Assembly: GCA_963724285.1 (NCBI GenBank)
Contig: CAVRUD010000016.1
Coordinates: 1 to 64,000 of the forward strand
Reading direction: 5' to 3'
Length of the DNA: 64,000 nt
From: CAVRUD01 sp963724285
GTDB taxonomy: Bacteria; Chloroflexota; Chloroflexia; Thermomicrobiales; UBA6265
Shown: positions 8,525 through 16,757 of the stretch, one piece after another
How the letters are laid out: each line of letters begins with the position of its first letter
How positions within the stretch are numbered: the stretch's first letter is position 1
Program-made: the position numbers and the translations under genes
The notes under the pieces: generated by a model
What the model was told of the DNA's origin: nothing
Seen by the model: the letters and a program-made list of their open reading frames with translations, nothing else
Database searches by the model: none

Positions 8525-9928
8525 CTACTTCTGTCCCATCCACCCCGGCGCCGGGCTGATCCGGAGTGAGTGGGCCGGCGACTCCGGCAGGCCCGCCGGT
8601 ATCTCGACCTGGATCCCCCCGTCGGCGCGCGATGAAGACACCGCGCCATTCCCGAGAAGTTCGACCGATGTTCCCTCGCCAGCGGCCAGGTTTTCGATCA
8701 CGAGGGTTCCGGGCGCGGGTTGCCCGAGCAGGGTGGCGTAGAAGTCGCCGTTCTTCTGGGTGAATCGCACCGGGATGCCGGCCGAGGACGTACCGTCGGC
8801 GACGGTCCAGGGCCGCGTCCCGTAGATCGCATCGCCGTTGACGCCAAGCCAGGCGCCCAGGGCCCGGAGACGGACCTGCTGGCTTTCCTGGATGCTGCCG
8901 TCGGCGCAGGGTCCGACGTTGAGCAGGAGATTGCCGTTCTTGCTCACCACATCGACGAAAAACCGGATCAGCTCATCGACCGGGATGAAGTTGCGGTCAT
9001 CCTCCTGGCGGTTGTAGCCGAACGAGAAACCGATCCCGCGGCACGTCTCCCACTTGTCCGGCCGGATCGTGGAGAAACTGCGGTACTCAGGCGTCACGTA
9101 GTCCGGCGGCACCAGGTAGTAGCGCGTTCCGTCTTCCCGCTGGTGCTGGAAGCGGTCGTTGACCAAACCGTCGGGGGTCCGGTCGTAGAAATCGGCGACG
9201 ATTTGCGGGAGTTCCGACTCCCGCGGGTAGCCGATATCGTTCCACATGATGGAGATGCCGTAGCGCTCGATCAACTCGCGCCAGTGGGCGTCGAAGTAGG
9301 CCGAGGCGGTCGCATCCTGGAGGACCGTTCCACCGACCTCGTGCACGTGCGTAATCGGCTCCGAGTGCATCGTCCAATCAAGGCCGCCCGAGTAGTAGGT
9401 CGCGAAGTGCAGCCCCTCGGCCCGGACGGCTTCGGCCATATCCCCGACGAGGTCGCGGGACGCGTGGTAGTCGCCACGGACCGGATTGGGCACGCGGCTG
9501 GGCCACAGGCAGAAGCCGTCATGGTGCTTGGAGGTCAGGACGACATACTTCGCGCCCGCGTCTCTCACCATCGCCGCGAATGCGGCCGCATCCCAGGTCT
9601 GGATCTCCCGGTTGAAGGTCTCGGCGAACGCCTCATAAGGGGCATCGCCGTAGGTCGCCTTGTGGTGCTCGGCGGTCGGGCTACCTGGGATGCGCAGGGT
9701 GTTGAGGTACCACTCGGCGTAGGCGTTCTCGCTGAACCAGGTCGCCCAGTCGAACCGGTCCCCGGCCTCGTCCAGCGTGCCGGTCGTTGTCGCCCAGCCG
9801 GGGACCGAATAGAGGCCCCAGTGGACGAAAATGCCCAGCTTGGCGTCGTCGTACCATGCCGGAGTCGGTCGGTCGAGGCGAGCGGTCCCGTGGATGTCCT
9901 GGCCATCGCCCTGGTGTTCTTCACCCAT
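8525..9928 (-). CDS. Alpha-L-fucosidase, GH29
   Basis: A 467-residue GH29 enzyme that would release alpha-L-fucose from oligosaccharides. KLGIFVHWGLYSVPGW lies at residues 30-45, LTSKHHDGFCLWPS at 131-144 and MWNDIGYP at 228-235. Asp231 is the expected catalytic nucleophile. There is no signal peptide, so a cytoplasmic location is likely. GGAGG stands just before ATG 9928. It is divergent from the hydrolase at 10150. Confidence 0.9.
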   Translation of the reverse strand: MGEEHQGDGQDIHGTARLDRPTPAWYDDAKLGIFVHWGLYSVPGWATTTGTLDEAGDRFDWATWFSENAYAEWYLNTLRIPGSPTAEHHKATYGDAPYEAFAETFNREIQTWDAAAFAAMVRDAGAKYVVLTSKHHDGFCLWPSRVPNPVRGDYHASRDLVGDMAEAVRAEGLHFATYYSGGLDWTMHSEPITHVHEVGGTVLQDATASAYFDAHWRELIERYGISIMWNDIGYPRESELPQIVADFYDRTPDGLVNDRFQHQREDGTRYYLVPPDYVTPEYRSFSTIRPDKWETCRGIGFSFGYNRQEDDRNFIPVDELIRFFVDVVSKNGNLLLNVGPCADGSIQESQQVRLRALGAWLGVNGDAIYGTRPWTVADGTSSAGIPVRFTQKNGDFYATLLGQPAPGTLVIENLAAGEGTSVELLGNGAVSSSRADGGIQVEIPAGLPESPAHSLRISPAPGWMGQK

Positions 9929-10070
9929 ATCGCATCCTCCGATCAGCAGGTAGCGGTCAGCAGTCGGCCGTCAGCAAGGAACCGTCCACGGCCCGTTCGG
10001 CCACACGTCGCGGTTACGACGATGGGGCCGGATTGTATACAGCTATCCTCACCTGCGCTTCAGCCTCGGC

Positions 10071-10142
10071 GATTGCGCAATCTTGAGAAACCGAGACCCG
10101 TCCGGAAACGTTTCCCAGTTAGCACCGTTGCGCAATCTCGAG
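10071..10142. promoter_or_regulatory. Twin palindromic TTGCGCAA sites between divergent genes
   Basis: GATTGCGCAATC at 10071-10082 is a perfect 12-base palindrome. The related GTTGCGCAATCTCGAG lies at 10127-10142, directly before ATG 10150. Both share TTGCGCAATCT(T/C)GAG. Two similar sites about 55 bases apart, in a 220-base divergent gap, look like operator sites, but no regulator is linked to them here. Confidence 0.35.
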
Positions 10143-10149
10143 GACCTCC

Positions 10150-11571
10150 ATGTCGATCGTACCCAGCCGCATAGGCAAGACCACGCCTGCCATCGCCATT
10201 CTCCTGATCCTGGTGCTGGCGCCGCTGGTCCCATTCCGGCTGGACGCTTCGGCGGGCGACTTCCGGGCGGAGATTCCCGCGCCCGTAGCCGTTATCCCCA
10301 CCACCCCCGTTGGAGAGCAACTCGGCTGGATCCTCGGCCAGCTGAATTCGGGCGCCAAGAACCTGGGGCCGATCCGCACGGCGGAGCATTTTGCACCCGA
10401 CTACCTCGACGCCTTCCCGACAAAAGAGCTCATCACGACGATTCGGGATCTCTCGACTGCTCTGGCCCCGGTCGGCCTTGCCCGCGTCGAGGGTGTCAGC
10501 GATCCCCACCGGGCGGTGGTCATCCTGACAACGGATGCAATCGACGATTGGCGCCTGACCATCGGCGTTGACCCGCTCCCCCCACACCAGATATCCCAGT
10601 TCTACCTCGCCCCGGTCGCCTACCCCGCCCCGCTGGCGGTTCCGCCGGCCACATGGGCCGAGTTGGACGCCGACCTGCTGACCCTGGCCCGAGATGCCTC
10701 CTTCCTCACCGCCGAGATCGACGGCGGCGCCTGTTCGCCCATTCACGGCCTGCATCCCGACGAGCCGCTGGCGATCGGATCGGCGTTCAAGCTCTATGTC
10801 CTGGGAGAGCTGGCCGACCAGATCGCCCACCAGGAGGCCAACTGGGACGAGCCCCTCGCCATCCAGGACGACCTGCGGAGCCTCCCCTCCGGCGAGATGC
10901 GCCTCGATCCGGACGGCACCACGTACCCCCTCCTGGTCTACGCCCAGCAGATGATCGCGGCCAGCGATAACACCGCCACCGACCACCTGATCGACCGCCT
11001 CGGCCGCGAGAACGTCGAAGCCGAGATGCGCGCGATGGGCCACACCGCCCCGGAGAAGAACGTCCCCCTCCTGTCAACACGGGAGTGGTTCGCCTTCAAG
11101 GTCAAGCTCGGCCCCGTCGCCACCCTGGGCTACCTCAACGCCGACGACGCTGCCCAACGTGCCTTCCTCGCGAACGAGGTCGACCCCGCGGCTGCCACCC
11201 TCGAAGAGACCGATACCCTGAGCTGGATTTCGCCCCGCAGGATTCACACGATCGAGTGGTTCGCCTCCGCCGCCGACCTCTGCCGCGCCCTGGCTTCCCT
11301 GCACGAGCGCTCCACACAACCCGGACTAGAGCCGATCTCCGGCATCCTCTCGACCGACCCCGGCGTCGTCTTCGATGCCCGCGTGTGGAGTTATGTCGGG
11401 TACAAAGGCGGTTACGAGACCGGAGTCCTCAACCACACCTGGCTCCTCCAGCGCGGCGACGGCCGCTGGTTTGCCATGATCCTCACCCTAAACGACTCCC
11501 GCATCGAACTCGATAGCCACACCGCCACCCGCCTCATGATCCCGGCGGCAGCGTTGTTGGCTGGCGAATAG
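10150..11571 (+). CDS. Exported class A beta-lactamase-like serine hydrolase
   Basis: A hydrophobic signal anchor (about residues 13-30) precedes a roughly 140-residue N-terminal region and a penicillin-recognising domain. The active-site motifs are IGSAFKLYV (Ser211, Lys214; SxxK), AASDNTATD (Ser272-Asn274; SDN) and YKGGYE (Lys419-Gly421, in the KTG position). The layout, with an extra N-terminal domain, is closer to LpqF/ORF12-type hydrolases than to dedicated beta-lactamases. Its substrate cannot be named and resistance should not be assumed. Twin palindromes lie just upstream. Confidence 0.82.
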   Translation: MSIVPSRIGKTTPAIAILLILVLAPLVPFRLDASAGDFRAEIPAPVAVIPTTPVGEQLGWILGQLNSGAKNLGPIRTAEHFAPDYLDAFPTKELITTIRDLSTALAPVGLARVEGVSDPHRAVVILTTDAIDDWRLTIGVDPLPPHQISQFYLAPVAYPAPLAVPPATWAELDADLLTLARDASFLTAEIDGGACSPIHGLHPDEPLAIGSAFKLYVLGELADQIAHQEANWDEPLAIQDDLRSLPSGEMRLDPDGTTYPLLVYAQQMIAASDNTATDHLIDRLGRENVEAEMRAMGHTAPEKNVPLLSTREWFAFKVKLGPVATLGYLNADDAAQRAFLANEVDPAAATLEETDTLSWISPRRIHTIEWFASAADLCRALASLHERSTQPGLEPISGILSTDPGVVFDARVWSYVGYKGGYETGVLNHTWLLQRGDGRWFAMILTLNDSRIELDSHTATRLMIPAAALLAGE

Positions 11572-11621
11572 ATTAGGGTCTTCCTGGATGATTGGGTGGG
11601 TACTCCAGGGGTTTAATCGGA

Positions 11622-11790
11622 ACGCCGTCTTGGCTCCGCCCGGGGCTAAAGACCCCGGGCTGACTCAGATAACCCGGCTGAAGCCGGCTGAGAACGTTCT
11701 ATGTGATGGGGACCGCCGTGTTCAGCCCCCTTTAGGGGGTTATCGGGTTCAGCCCGGGGTCTTTAGCCCCGGGCTGAGCCAAGACGGCGT
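11622..11790. repeat. Structured element bounded by a 42-bp inverted repeat (41/42 matches)
   Basis: Bases 11622-11663 and 11749-11790 are reverse complements with one mismatch. Each arm also contains its own palindromic CCCGGGGCTAAAGACCCCGG core. The 85-base centre holds further small hairpins (AACCCGGCTGAAGCCGGCT; CAGCCCCCTTTAGGGGG). No gene is present. It fills most of the gap between 11571 and 11837. Confidence 0.88.
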
Positions 11791-11836
11791 GAACCATGGA
11801 CATTGGTCGGCCCCAATGCGGCGGCTCCTTCACCTC

Positions 11837-12544
11837 TTACCTCCGCCACATCCGGTGCAGCCCAACCACCACCCCGGCGTCCTTTGGATCTGGCCAGGGA
11901 CCGTCGGCGGTGGTGCTCGCCCGGCTCCAGCCGGCCTCGTCGGCGGCGGTCAGGAAGCGGGCGGCGGGCGGGCGGCCCGGTTCTGCCAGCCAGAGCAGAC
12001 CGCCCGGCGCGACCGTTCGCTCCATGAACCGGAGCAGCGGTTCAACGTCCCGAGGCTCGTAGAGGACATCCGCCGCGAGCACGATCGGGAACCCGCCTCC
12101 GGCAAGCGCGAGGAAGTCGTCGGTCGGTTGGCGCCAATTGAGTTGAACTGTCTCCGGTTCGCGCCCGGCAATCCGCAGGGTGTTGTACCGGCAGAGCAGC
12201 AACGATTCCGGGGAGTAGTCGGCCGCGATCAGGTCCGCTTCCGCCCGCAGGGCCGCCGCCGCCGTCACGCCGAGCCCGCTGCCGACTTCCAGCACCCGCT
12301 CACCGCGGACCAGATCCGGCTCCCGGGCGATGGCCCGCGCCAGCGCGATCCCGCTCGGCCACAGCTCGGCCCAGTACGGCAGATGTTGTTCGGGGTCGCT
12401 TTCAGCGCCATCGAGCAGCGCGTCCATGTCCTCCGGCCGGAGAACGAGGTACGGCTCCACTCCCGGCGTGATGATCAGGGTGGTCTCGGCCAGCGGCCCG
12501 ATCGCTCCAATTTCGGCTCGCAGGGCTAGTAACCGCTCGTCCAT
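11837..12544 (-). CDS. Class I methyltransferase, METTL21/lysine-methyltransferase-like
   Basis: A 235-residue protein with YWAELWPSGIALARAI, motif I VLEVGSGLGVTAAAAL, an acidic post-I residue in LIAADYSPESL and a motif IV region VLAADVLYEPRDVEPLL. This order is typical of the nicotinamide N-methyltransferase/METTL21-like group, which modifies protein lysines or small amines. Its start overlaps the 3' end of the sensor kinase by 19 bases, so the two are probably co-transcribed and translationally coupled. Confidence 0.83.
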   Translation of the reverse strand: MDERLLALRAEIGAIGPLAETTLIITPGVEPYLVLRPEDMDALLDGAESDPEQHLPYWAELWPSGIALARAIAREPDLVRGERVLEVGSGLGVTAAAALRAEADLIAADYSPESLLLCRYNTLRIAGREPETVQLNWRQPTDDFLALAGGGFPIVLAADVLYEPRDVEPLLRFMERTVAPGGLLWLAEPGRPPAARFLTAADEAGWSRASTTADGPWPDPKDAGVVVGLHRMWRR

Positions 12545-14286
12545 TGCCCCAGCGGCAGCCGCACCGTAAAGGTGCTGCCGTTCCCCTCAACGCTGGCCAC
12601 GCTCACCGAGCCGCCGTGCAACTCGACGATATGCTTGACCCCGGAGAGTCCCAACCCCGTCCCCTTGGCTCGACCAAGAGCGTTCGCGGCTCGGTGGAAG
12701 CGATCGAAGATCCGCTCAAGATCGGCTTCCGGAATGCCGATCCCGTGGTCCTGGACATGGATGAGCGCCCAGCCAGGATGCGCTGGCTGGTCGCCGCCCT
12801 CCACGGCAACGGTCACGGCGATCTCCTCGGTGCCTGGGCTGTACTTGGCGGCATTGGTGAACAGGTTCCAAAGGACCCGCCGCAGCCGGGCCGCATCTAC
12901 AGAGATCACCTGCTCCGTCACCTCGGCGACGAAGCGGACGTTGTGCCCGGTCACCTGCGGGCGCCAGCGGTGCACCTCTTCACGGACGAGCGCCACCAGA
13001 TCGACCGGATGGATATCGAGCGGTAACTGCTGCCCGACCCGCATCAGCGAGACATCGAGCAGCTCGTCGATCTGGCCGCCCATGGTATCGGCAGCGCCCT
13101 GGATCGTCGCCAGCGCTTCGGCGATCCTTTCCCCGTCCGTGTTGCCAATCCGGGCCGCCTGGATCGCCGCCAGTTGGGCCCGCCCCTTGATCACCGTCAG
13201 GGGCGATTTCAGGTCGTGCGAGGCGCTGGCCAAAAACTCGTCGCGCAGGCGGATTGCCGCCTCCATCGCCTCCCGCGATGCCGCTTCCACGGCATGCAGG
13301 CGGGCCCGCTCCAGCGCCTGGGCGCTGAGATCGGCGATGGTGAGGAGGAGGTCGCGCTCCTCCGCGCTGAATGGGCGGTCCTCCGGAAAACCGAACCCGA
13401 TCGCCCCGATCGGCCGCCCCTCGATCAGGAGGGGCAGCGCCGCCGCGGCTCCGTTCCCGCCATCTACCGGGATTCTGCCGAAGTGCGGGTAGGCCGCCGC
13501 CCGCTCCGCTCCAGACTCGACGAAGATCGCCACACGCCGGCGCACGACCTCGCCGAACATTGAGGGAGCATCGACCGGCACCGTCGTGAGACGCTCGGTC
13601 ACGTCGGTCGGATAGCCTACGGCTCGCAGGGTGATGAACTCCCGGCCGTCGTCGGAGATCGCGGCCACCACCCCGAGATTGGCGCCGAGGAGTGGCCGGA
13701 TCTGGTCGACCACCACCTCGGCCACCCCGGCCGGGCCGAGCGCCCCGGAGAGCGCCGCCGAGACGGCATGCAAGCGCGCCCCGCGTTCACTCGCCCGGAC
13801 CTGCGCCGTGATGTCCTCCACCAGCGCGACAAAGCCTTGAACGTCGCCGGTGGGGGCGATGTCGGGGACATACGATCCCCGGATGGTCCGCCAACCGCCG
13901 TTGCGGAAGCGAACGTTGCGCTCGTAGGTCACCTGCTCGCCGGCAAGCGCGCGGCGTACATGCGGCTCGATTGGAGCGTAGGCCTCGTCGCCGAGCACAT
14001 CGACCATGCGGCGGCCAACGATCTCGGCTGGCGCGTACCCGTGCCACTGCTGGTAGGTGTCGTTGACAAACCGGTAGCACTCGCCCGCGTCGACGTAGGA
14101 GATGAGGACCGGGAGGCTGTTGGTCACCGTGCGCAGCAGCGCATCGGAGCCGTCACTGAATGGGTAACCCGAGCGGCCGAACTGCCGCGCGACGCCGGAC
14201 GCCGCCGCTTCCGGCGGGACGGGATTGATGGAGCCGTCGTTCGACTCTAGTGATACCGGGCACTCCAACCGGGCAGCCACCGACAT
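12526..14286 (-). CDS. PAS-GAF hybrid sensor histidine kinase
   Basis: A 586-residue cytoplasmic kinase without membrane segments. A PAS domain (about residues 45-165, including FVNDTYQQWHGYAPAEIVGR) is followed by a GAF domain (about 175-325). The HisKA H-box ASHDLKSPLTVIKGR lies near residue 355. The HATPase domain has an N-box (LWNLFTNAAKYSPG), G1 (DHGIGIPEADLERIF) and G2 (GTGLGLSGVKHIVELHGG). The phospho-accepting His is in SHDLK. ATG 14286 follows a GGGGGAAT ribosome site. No response regulator is adjacent; the coupled downstream gene is a methyltransferase. Confidence 0.9.
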   Translation of the reverse strand: MSVAARLECPVSLESNDGSINPVPPEAAASGVARQFGRSGYPFSDGSDALLRTVTNSLPVLISYVDAGECYRFVNDTYQQWHGYAPAEIVGRRMVDVLGDEAYAPIEPHVRRALAGEQVTYERNVRFRNGGWRTIRGSYVPDIAPTGDVQGFVALVEDITAQVRASERGARLHAVSAALSGALGPAGVAEVVVDQIRPLLGANLGVVAAISDDGREFITLRAVGYPTDVTERLTTVPVDAPSMFGEVVRRRVAIFVESGAERAAAYPHFGRIPVDGGNGAAAALPLLIEGRPIGAIGFGFPEDRPFSAEERDLLLTIADLSAQALERARLHAVEAASREAMEAAIRLRDEFLASASHDLKSPLTVIKGRAQLAAIQAARIGNTDGERIAEALATIQGAADTMGGQIDELLDVSLMRVGQQLPLDIHPVDLVALVREEVHRWRPQVTGHNVRFVAEVTEQVISVDAARLRRVLWNLFTNAAKYSPGTEEIAVTVAVEGGDQPAHPGWALIHVQDHGIGIPEADLERIFDRFHRAANALGRAKGTGLGLSGVKHIVELHGGSVSVASVEGNGSTFTVRLPLGQWTSGY

Positions 14287-14441
14287 TCATTCCCCCAACA
14301 GGGCATACCCGCGTGGAGCGGGCAACAGAAGTGGTTTGAATTTCGTGTATCAGAATCATAGCGGGTGGCGCCGGTTTTGCGTCAAATCCATCGGTACCAC
14401 AACGTGTCTGTGCCTTTTGGGGGATGTCGAAAGAATCGACG

Positions 14442-16394
14442 CTACGAATAGTGCGTCCTGATCCAAACGCGCATCGGGGCCGGATCGCGATTGGCCCAGG
14501 CGAAATAGGGGATCGCGGGCACGGTTGTCGCGGACGCTACTCTCCGATGGACCTCATTCGCGTTCCGATACAGCGCACGGCTCCACCCCGGATCGGGCGC
14601 TTCGATGTCCGCCTGGAGTTCCAGCGCAACGATGCCACCCAGCAGATCTGGGCGCTCGACCGCGGTGACCATCGCCTCCGGCGACAGCACCACGTCGTCC
14701 GGTGTCGCTCCGTTCAGGTCGACCCCTTCCAGGCAGTAGAGCAGCGGCCCGCGCATCAGCGCCACCCGACCCTCGTTCTCGGTCACCGCCGGGTGACCCA
14801 CGATCCGCCGGACCTCCATCGGCAGGTCAATCCGGACGACATCCCCCGGGGCCCAGGTCCGCCGGATCTCGGCATATGAACCCGGCGTGAGCGCCCCGGC
14901 GATCGGTTCGTTATTGACCGATACCGTCGCGCGCTCGGCCCAGGCAGGAATCCGCACGTTCAGGCCGAAATGGCCCGAGGCCTCGACCCGGATTGCGATG
15001 TCGCCGCTCCAGGGGTAGCCGGTCTCCTGAGCCAACCGAACGGTCTGGCCGCCGGGCAGGGTGATCTCCGCGTTCCCGGCAGCGTAGAGGTGGACCCAGA
15101 TCGTGTCGTCGTCGTCTGTCGAGTAGACGTAGCCGGAGAGCGATGCCAGCGTCCGCGTCAGATTTGGCGGGCAGCAGGCGCAGTCGTACCAGGCCTGGCG
15201 GCGATGATCGCCGTCGTTCGCCAGCGGATTCTCGTAGAAGTACTCCTCGCCTTCCAGCGAAAGGCCGGGCAGGACGGCGTTGTAGAGGGTGTGCTCGAGC
15301 ACATCGGCGTAGCGCCCATCCCCATCGAGCGCCAGCAGCCGCCAGGCCCACATCACGCTGCCGATCGCCGCGCAGGACTCGGCGTAGGCGAGCGCGTTGG
15401 GCAGTTCGTAGTCGTCACCAAGCGCTTCGCCTTCGTGCCGGGCGCCGATCGCCCCGCTGACGTAGGTCTGGCGGGAGATCATCCGCTCCCACAGGCGTTC
15501 CATCGCCGCCTTCAGGGCGGGATCGCCGTCCTCCGCGCAGAGATCGGTCGCGCCGGAGGTGTAGTACACCGCCCGGACGGCGTGCCCGACCATGATGTCC
15601 ATCTCGCGGATGGGCACATGGTCCTGGTGGTACCACTTCTCGAAGCGGCCGTCGTAGGGATTGGGCAGGCGCTGGTGGCCCCGGGCGTCGATGAAGTAGC
15701 GGGCCTGATCGATGTAGCGCCGCCGCCCAGTCGCCCGGCCCAGCTCGACCATGGCCAGCTCGATCTCCTGGTGGCCGTCAATCCCGAAGCGTTTGCCCTC
15801 GTCTTCCGGCCCGAAGGTATCGCACAGGTAGTCGGCAAACCGGGAAGCGACATCGAGCAGCGTCGTCTCGCCGGTCGCCCGGTAGTGGGCGACCGCTGCC
15901 TGGAAGAGGTGGCCGGCGCAGTACATCTCGTGCAGGTCGTGGTTGGTCCAGCGCTCGCCGGCGCGATCCCGGGAGAAATAGGTGTTGATGTAGCCGTCCG
16001 GATGTTGAGCACCGGCGATGAGGTCGACGGTGGTCGCCACGGCCGCCTCGATCTCGGGGTCCGGCCCGGAGGCCAGCGCCCAGGCCGCTCCTTCAAGCCA
16101 CTTGTAGACATCGGAGTCATTGAAATAGATCCCCTGGAAGGGGGCGTCGCTCTTGCCGGCCGCCCGGCGGAAGTTCTCCAGCCGACCGGTGTCCTCCAGC
16201 AGCTTGAATTGCGAGGGGATCGTCACCGCGCGATTGTTGGCGATCCGGGGCGCCAGGAAGTCGTCCGTCAGCCGGACCGCCGCCACCGGCACCGGCCGCA
16301 ACCGGGCATGTGGGCTCGCCGAGGTATCGACCACCACCGATTGCGGCCGGGTCGTGGGGAACGTTGCGACGTCTTCCTGGGTCACGCTAGTCAT
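14442..16394 (-). CDS. GH127 beta-L-arabinofuranosidase-like glycoside hydrolase
   Basis: A 650-residue DUF1680/GH127 protein. Diagnostic parts are NDSDVYKWLEGAAWAL near residue 92, YINTYFSRD near 145, a GDDYELPN segment whose Glu is one of the Zn/catalytic residues, and WYDCACCPPNLTRTLASL near 415, carrying the cysteine nucleophile typical of the family. The enzyme would cleave terminal beta-L-arabinofuranosides. No signal peptide is present. AGGAG precedes ATG 16394. With the GH29 gene it suggests use of plant or fucosylated glycans. Confidence 0.88.
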   Translation of the reverse strand: MTSVTQEDVATFPTTRPQSVVVDTSASPHARLRPVPVAAVRLTDDFLAPRIANNRAVTIPSQFKLLEDTGRLENFRRAAGKSDAPFQGIYFNDSDVYKWLEGAAWALASGPDPEIEAAVATTVDLIAGAQHPDGYINTYFSRDRAGERWTNHDLHEMYCAGHLFQAAVAHYRATGETTLLDVASRFADYLCDTFGPEDEGKRFGIDGHQEIELAMVELGRATGRRRYIDQARYFIDARGHQRLPNPYDGRFEKWYHQDHVPIREMDIMVGHAVRAVYYTSGATDLCAEDGDPALKAAMERLWERMISRQTYVSGAIGARHEGEALGDDYELPNALAYAESCAAIGSVMWAWRLLALDGDGRYADVLEHTLYNAVLPGLSLEGEEYFYENPLANDGDHRRQAWYDCACCPPNLTRTLASLSGYVYSTDDDDTIWVHLYAAGNAEITLPGGQTVRLAQETGYPWSGDIAIRVEASGHFGLNVRIPAWAERATVSVNNEPIAGALTPGSYAEIRRTWAPGDVVRIDLPMEVRRIVGHPAVTENEGRVALMRGPLLYCLEGVDLNGATPDDVVLSPEAMVTAVERPDLLGGIVALELQADIEAPDPGWSRALYRNANEVHRRVASATTVPAIPYFAWANRDPAPMRVWIRTHYS

Positions 16395-16515
16395 GCCGGT
16401 GTCATGCTCCTAAACCATTCGTTCGTGTCCGGTCGAAACCGATTGCGCCGGACGTGCGGGGCGAACGAGCGCCTGAACACCCTAGTGGTCGGTATTGGTC
16501 CCGGCGGTGCGTCTG

Positions 16516-16650
16516 GTAGGGGCAGACCGGCGTGTCTGCCCTCCCGGCCCGCCAAACGGGGCCGCGTGCGGAAACGGCGTTCGGGAACCGCGTCTCGACA
16601 GGGAAACGCCGCGCATGCGTGGCCGGGCAGACACATCGGTCTGCCCCTAC
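16516..16650. repeat. Miniature inverted-repeat element, family A, copy 1 (135 bp)
   Basis: The ends are inverted repeats of 23 bases with two mismatches: GTAGGGGCAGACCGGCGTGT on the left and its complement at 16628-16650. The interior is GC-rich and has no gene. A second, similar copy lies at 46717-46837, and the two share interior blocks such as AACGCG, GAAACGCCGCG and GCGTGGCCGGGCAGACACA. It sits between the GH127 and nadV-like genes. Confidence 0.85.
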
Positions 16651-16757
16651 GAAGGGTGATGCCGTCCCAGGATATCAGCCGGTATGCGGTCCCGGGTAAC
16701 GAGTATTCTTGGAAGCGCTGATGCGGAGCGACGGAGGCGGGCTGGGAAGAAAGCGGC

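Noticed and set aside
10150..11571. Calling the SxxK hydrolase an antibiotic-resistance beta-lactamase
   Set aside because: The motifs show the fold, but the extra N-terminal domain and KGG motif fit LpqF/ORF12-type hydrolases; resistance is not supported.
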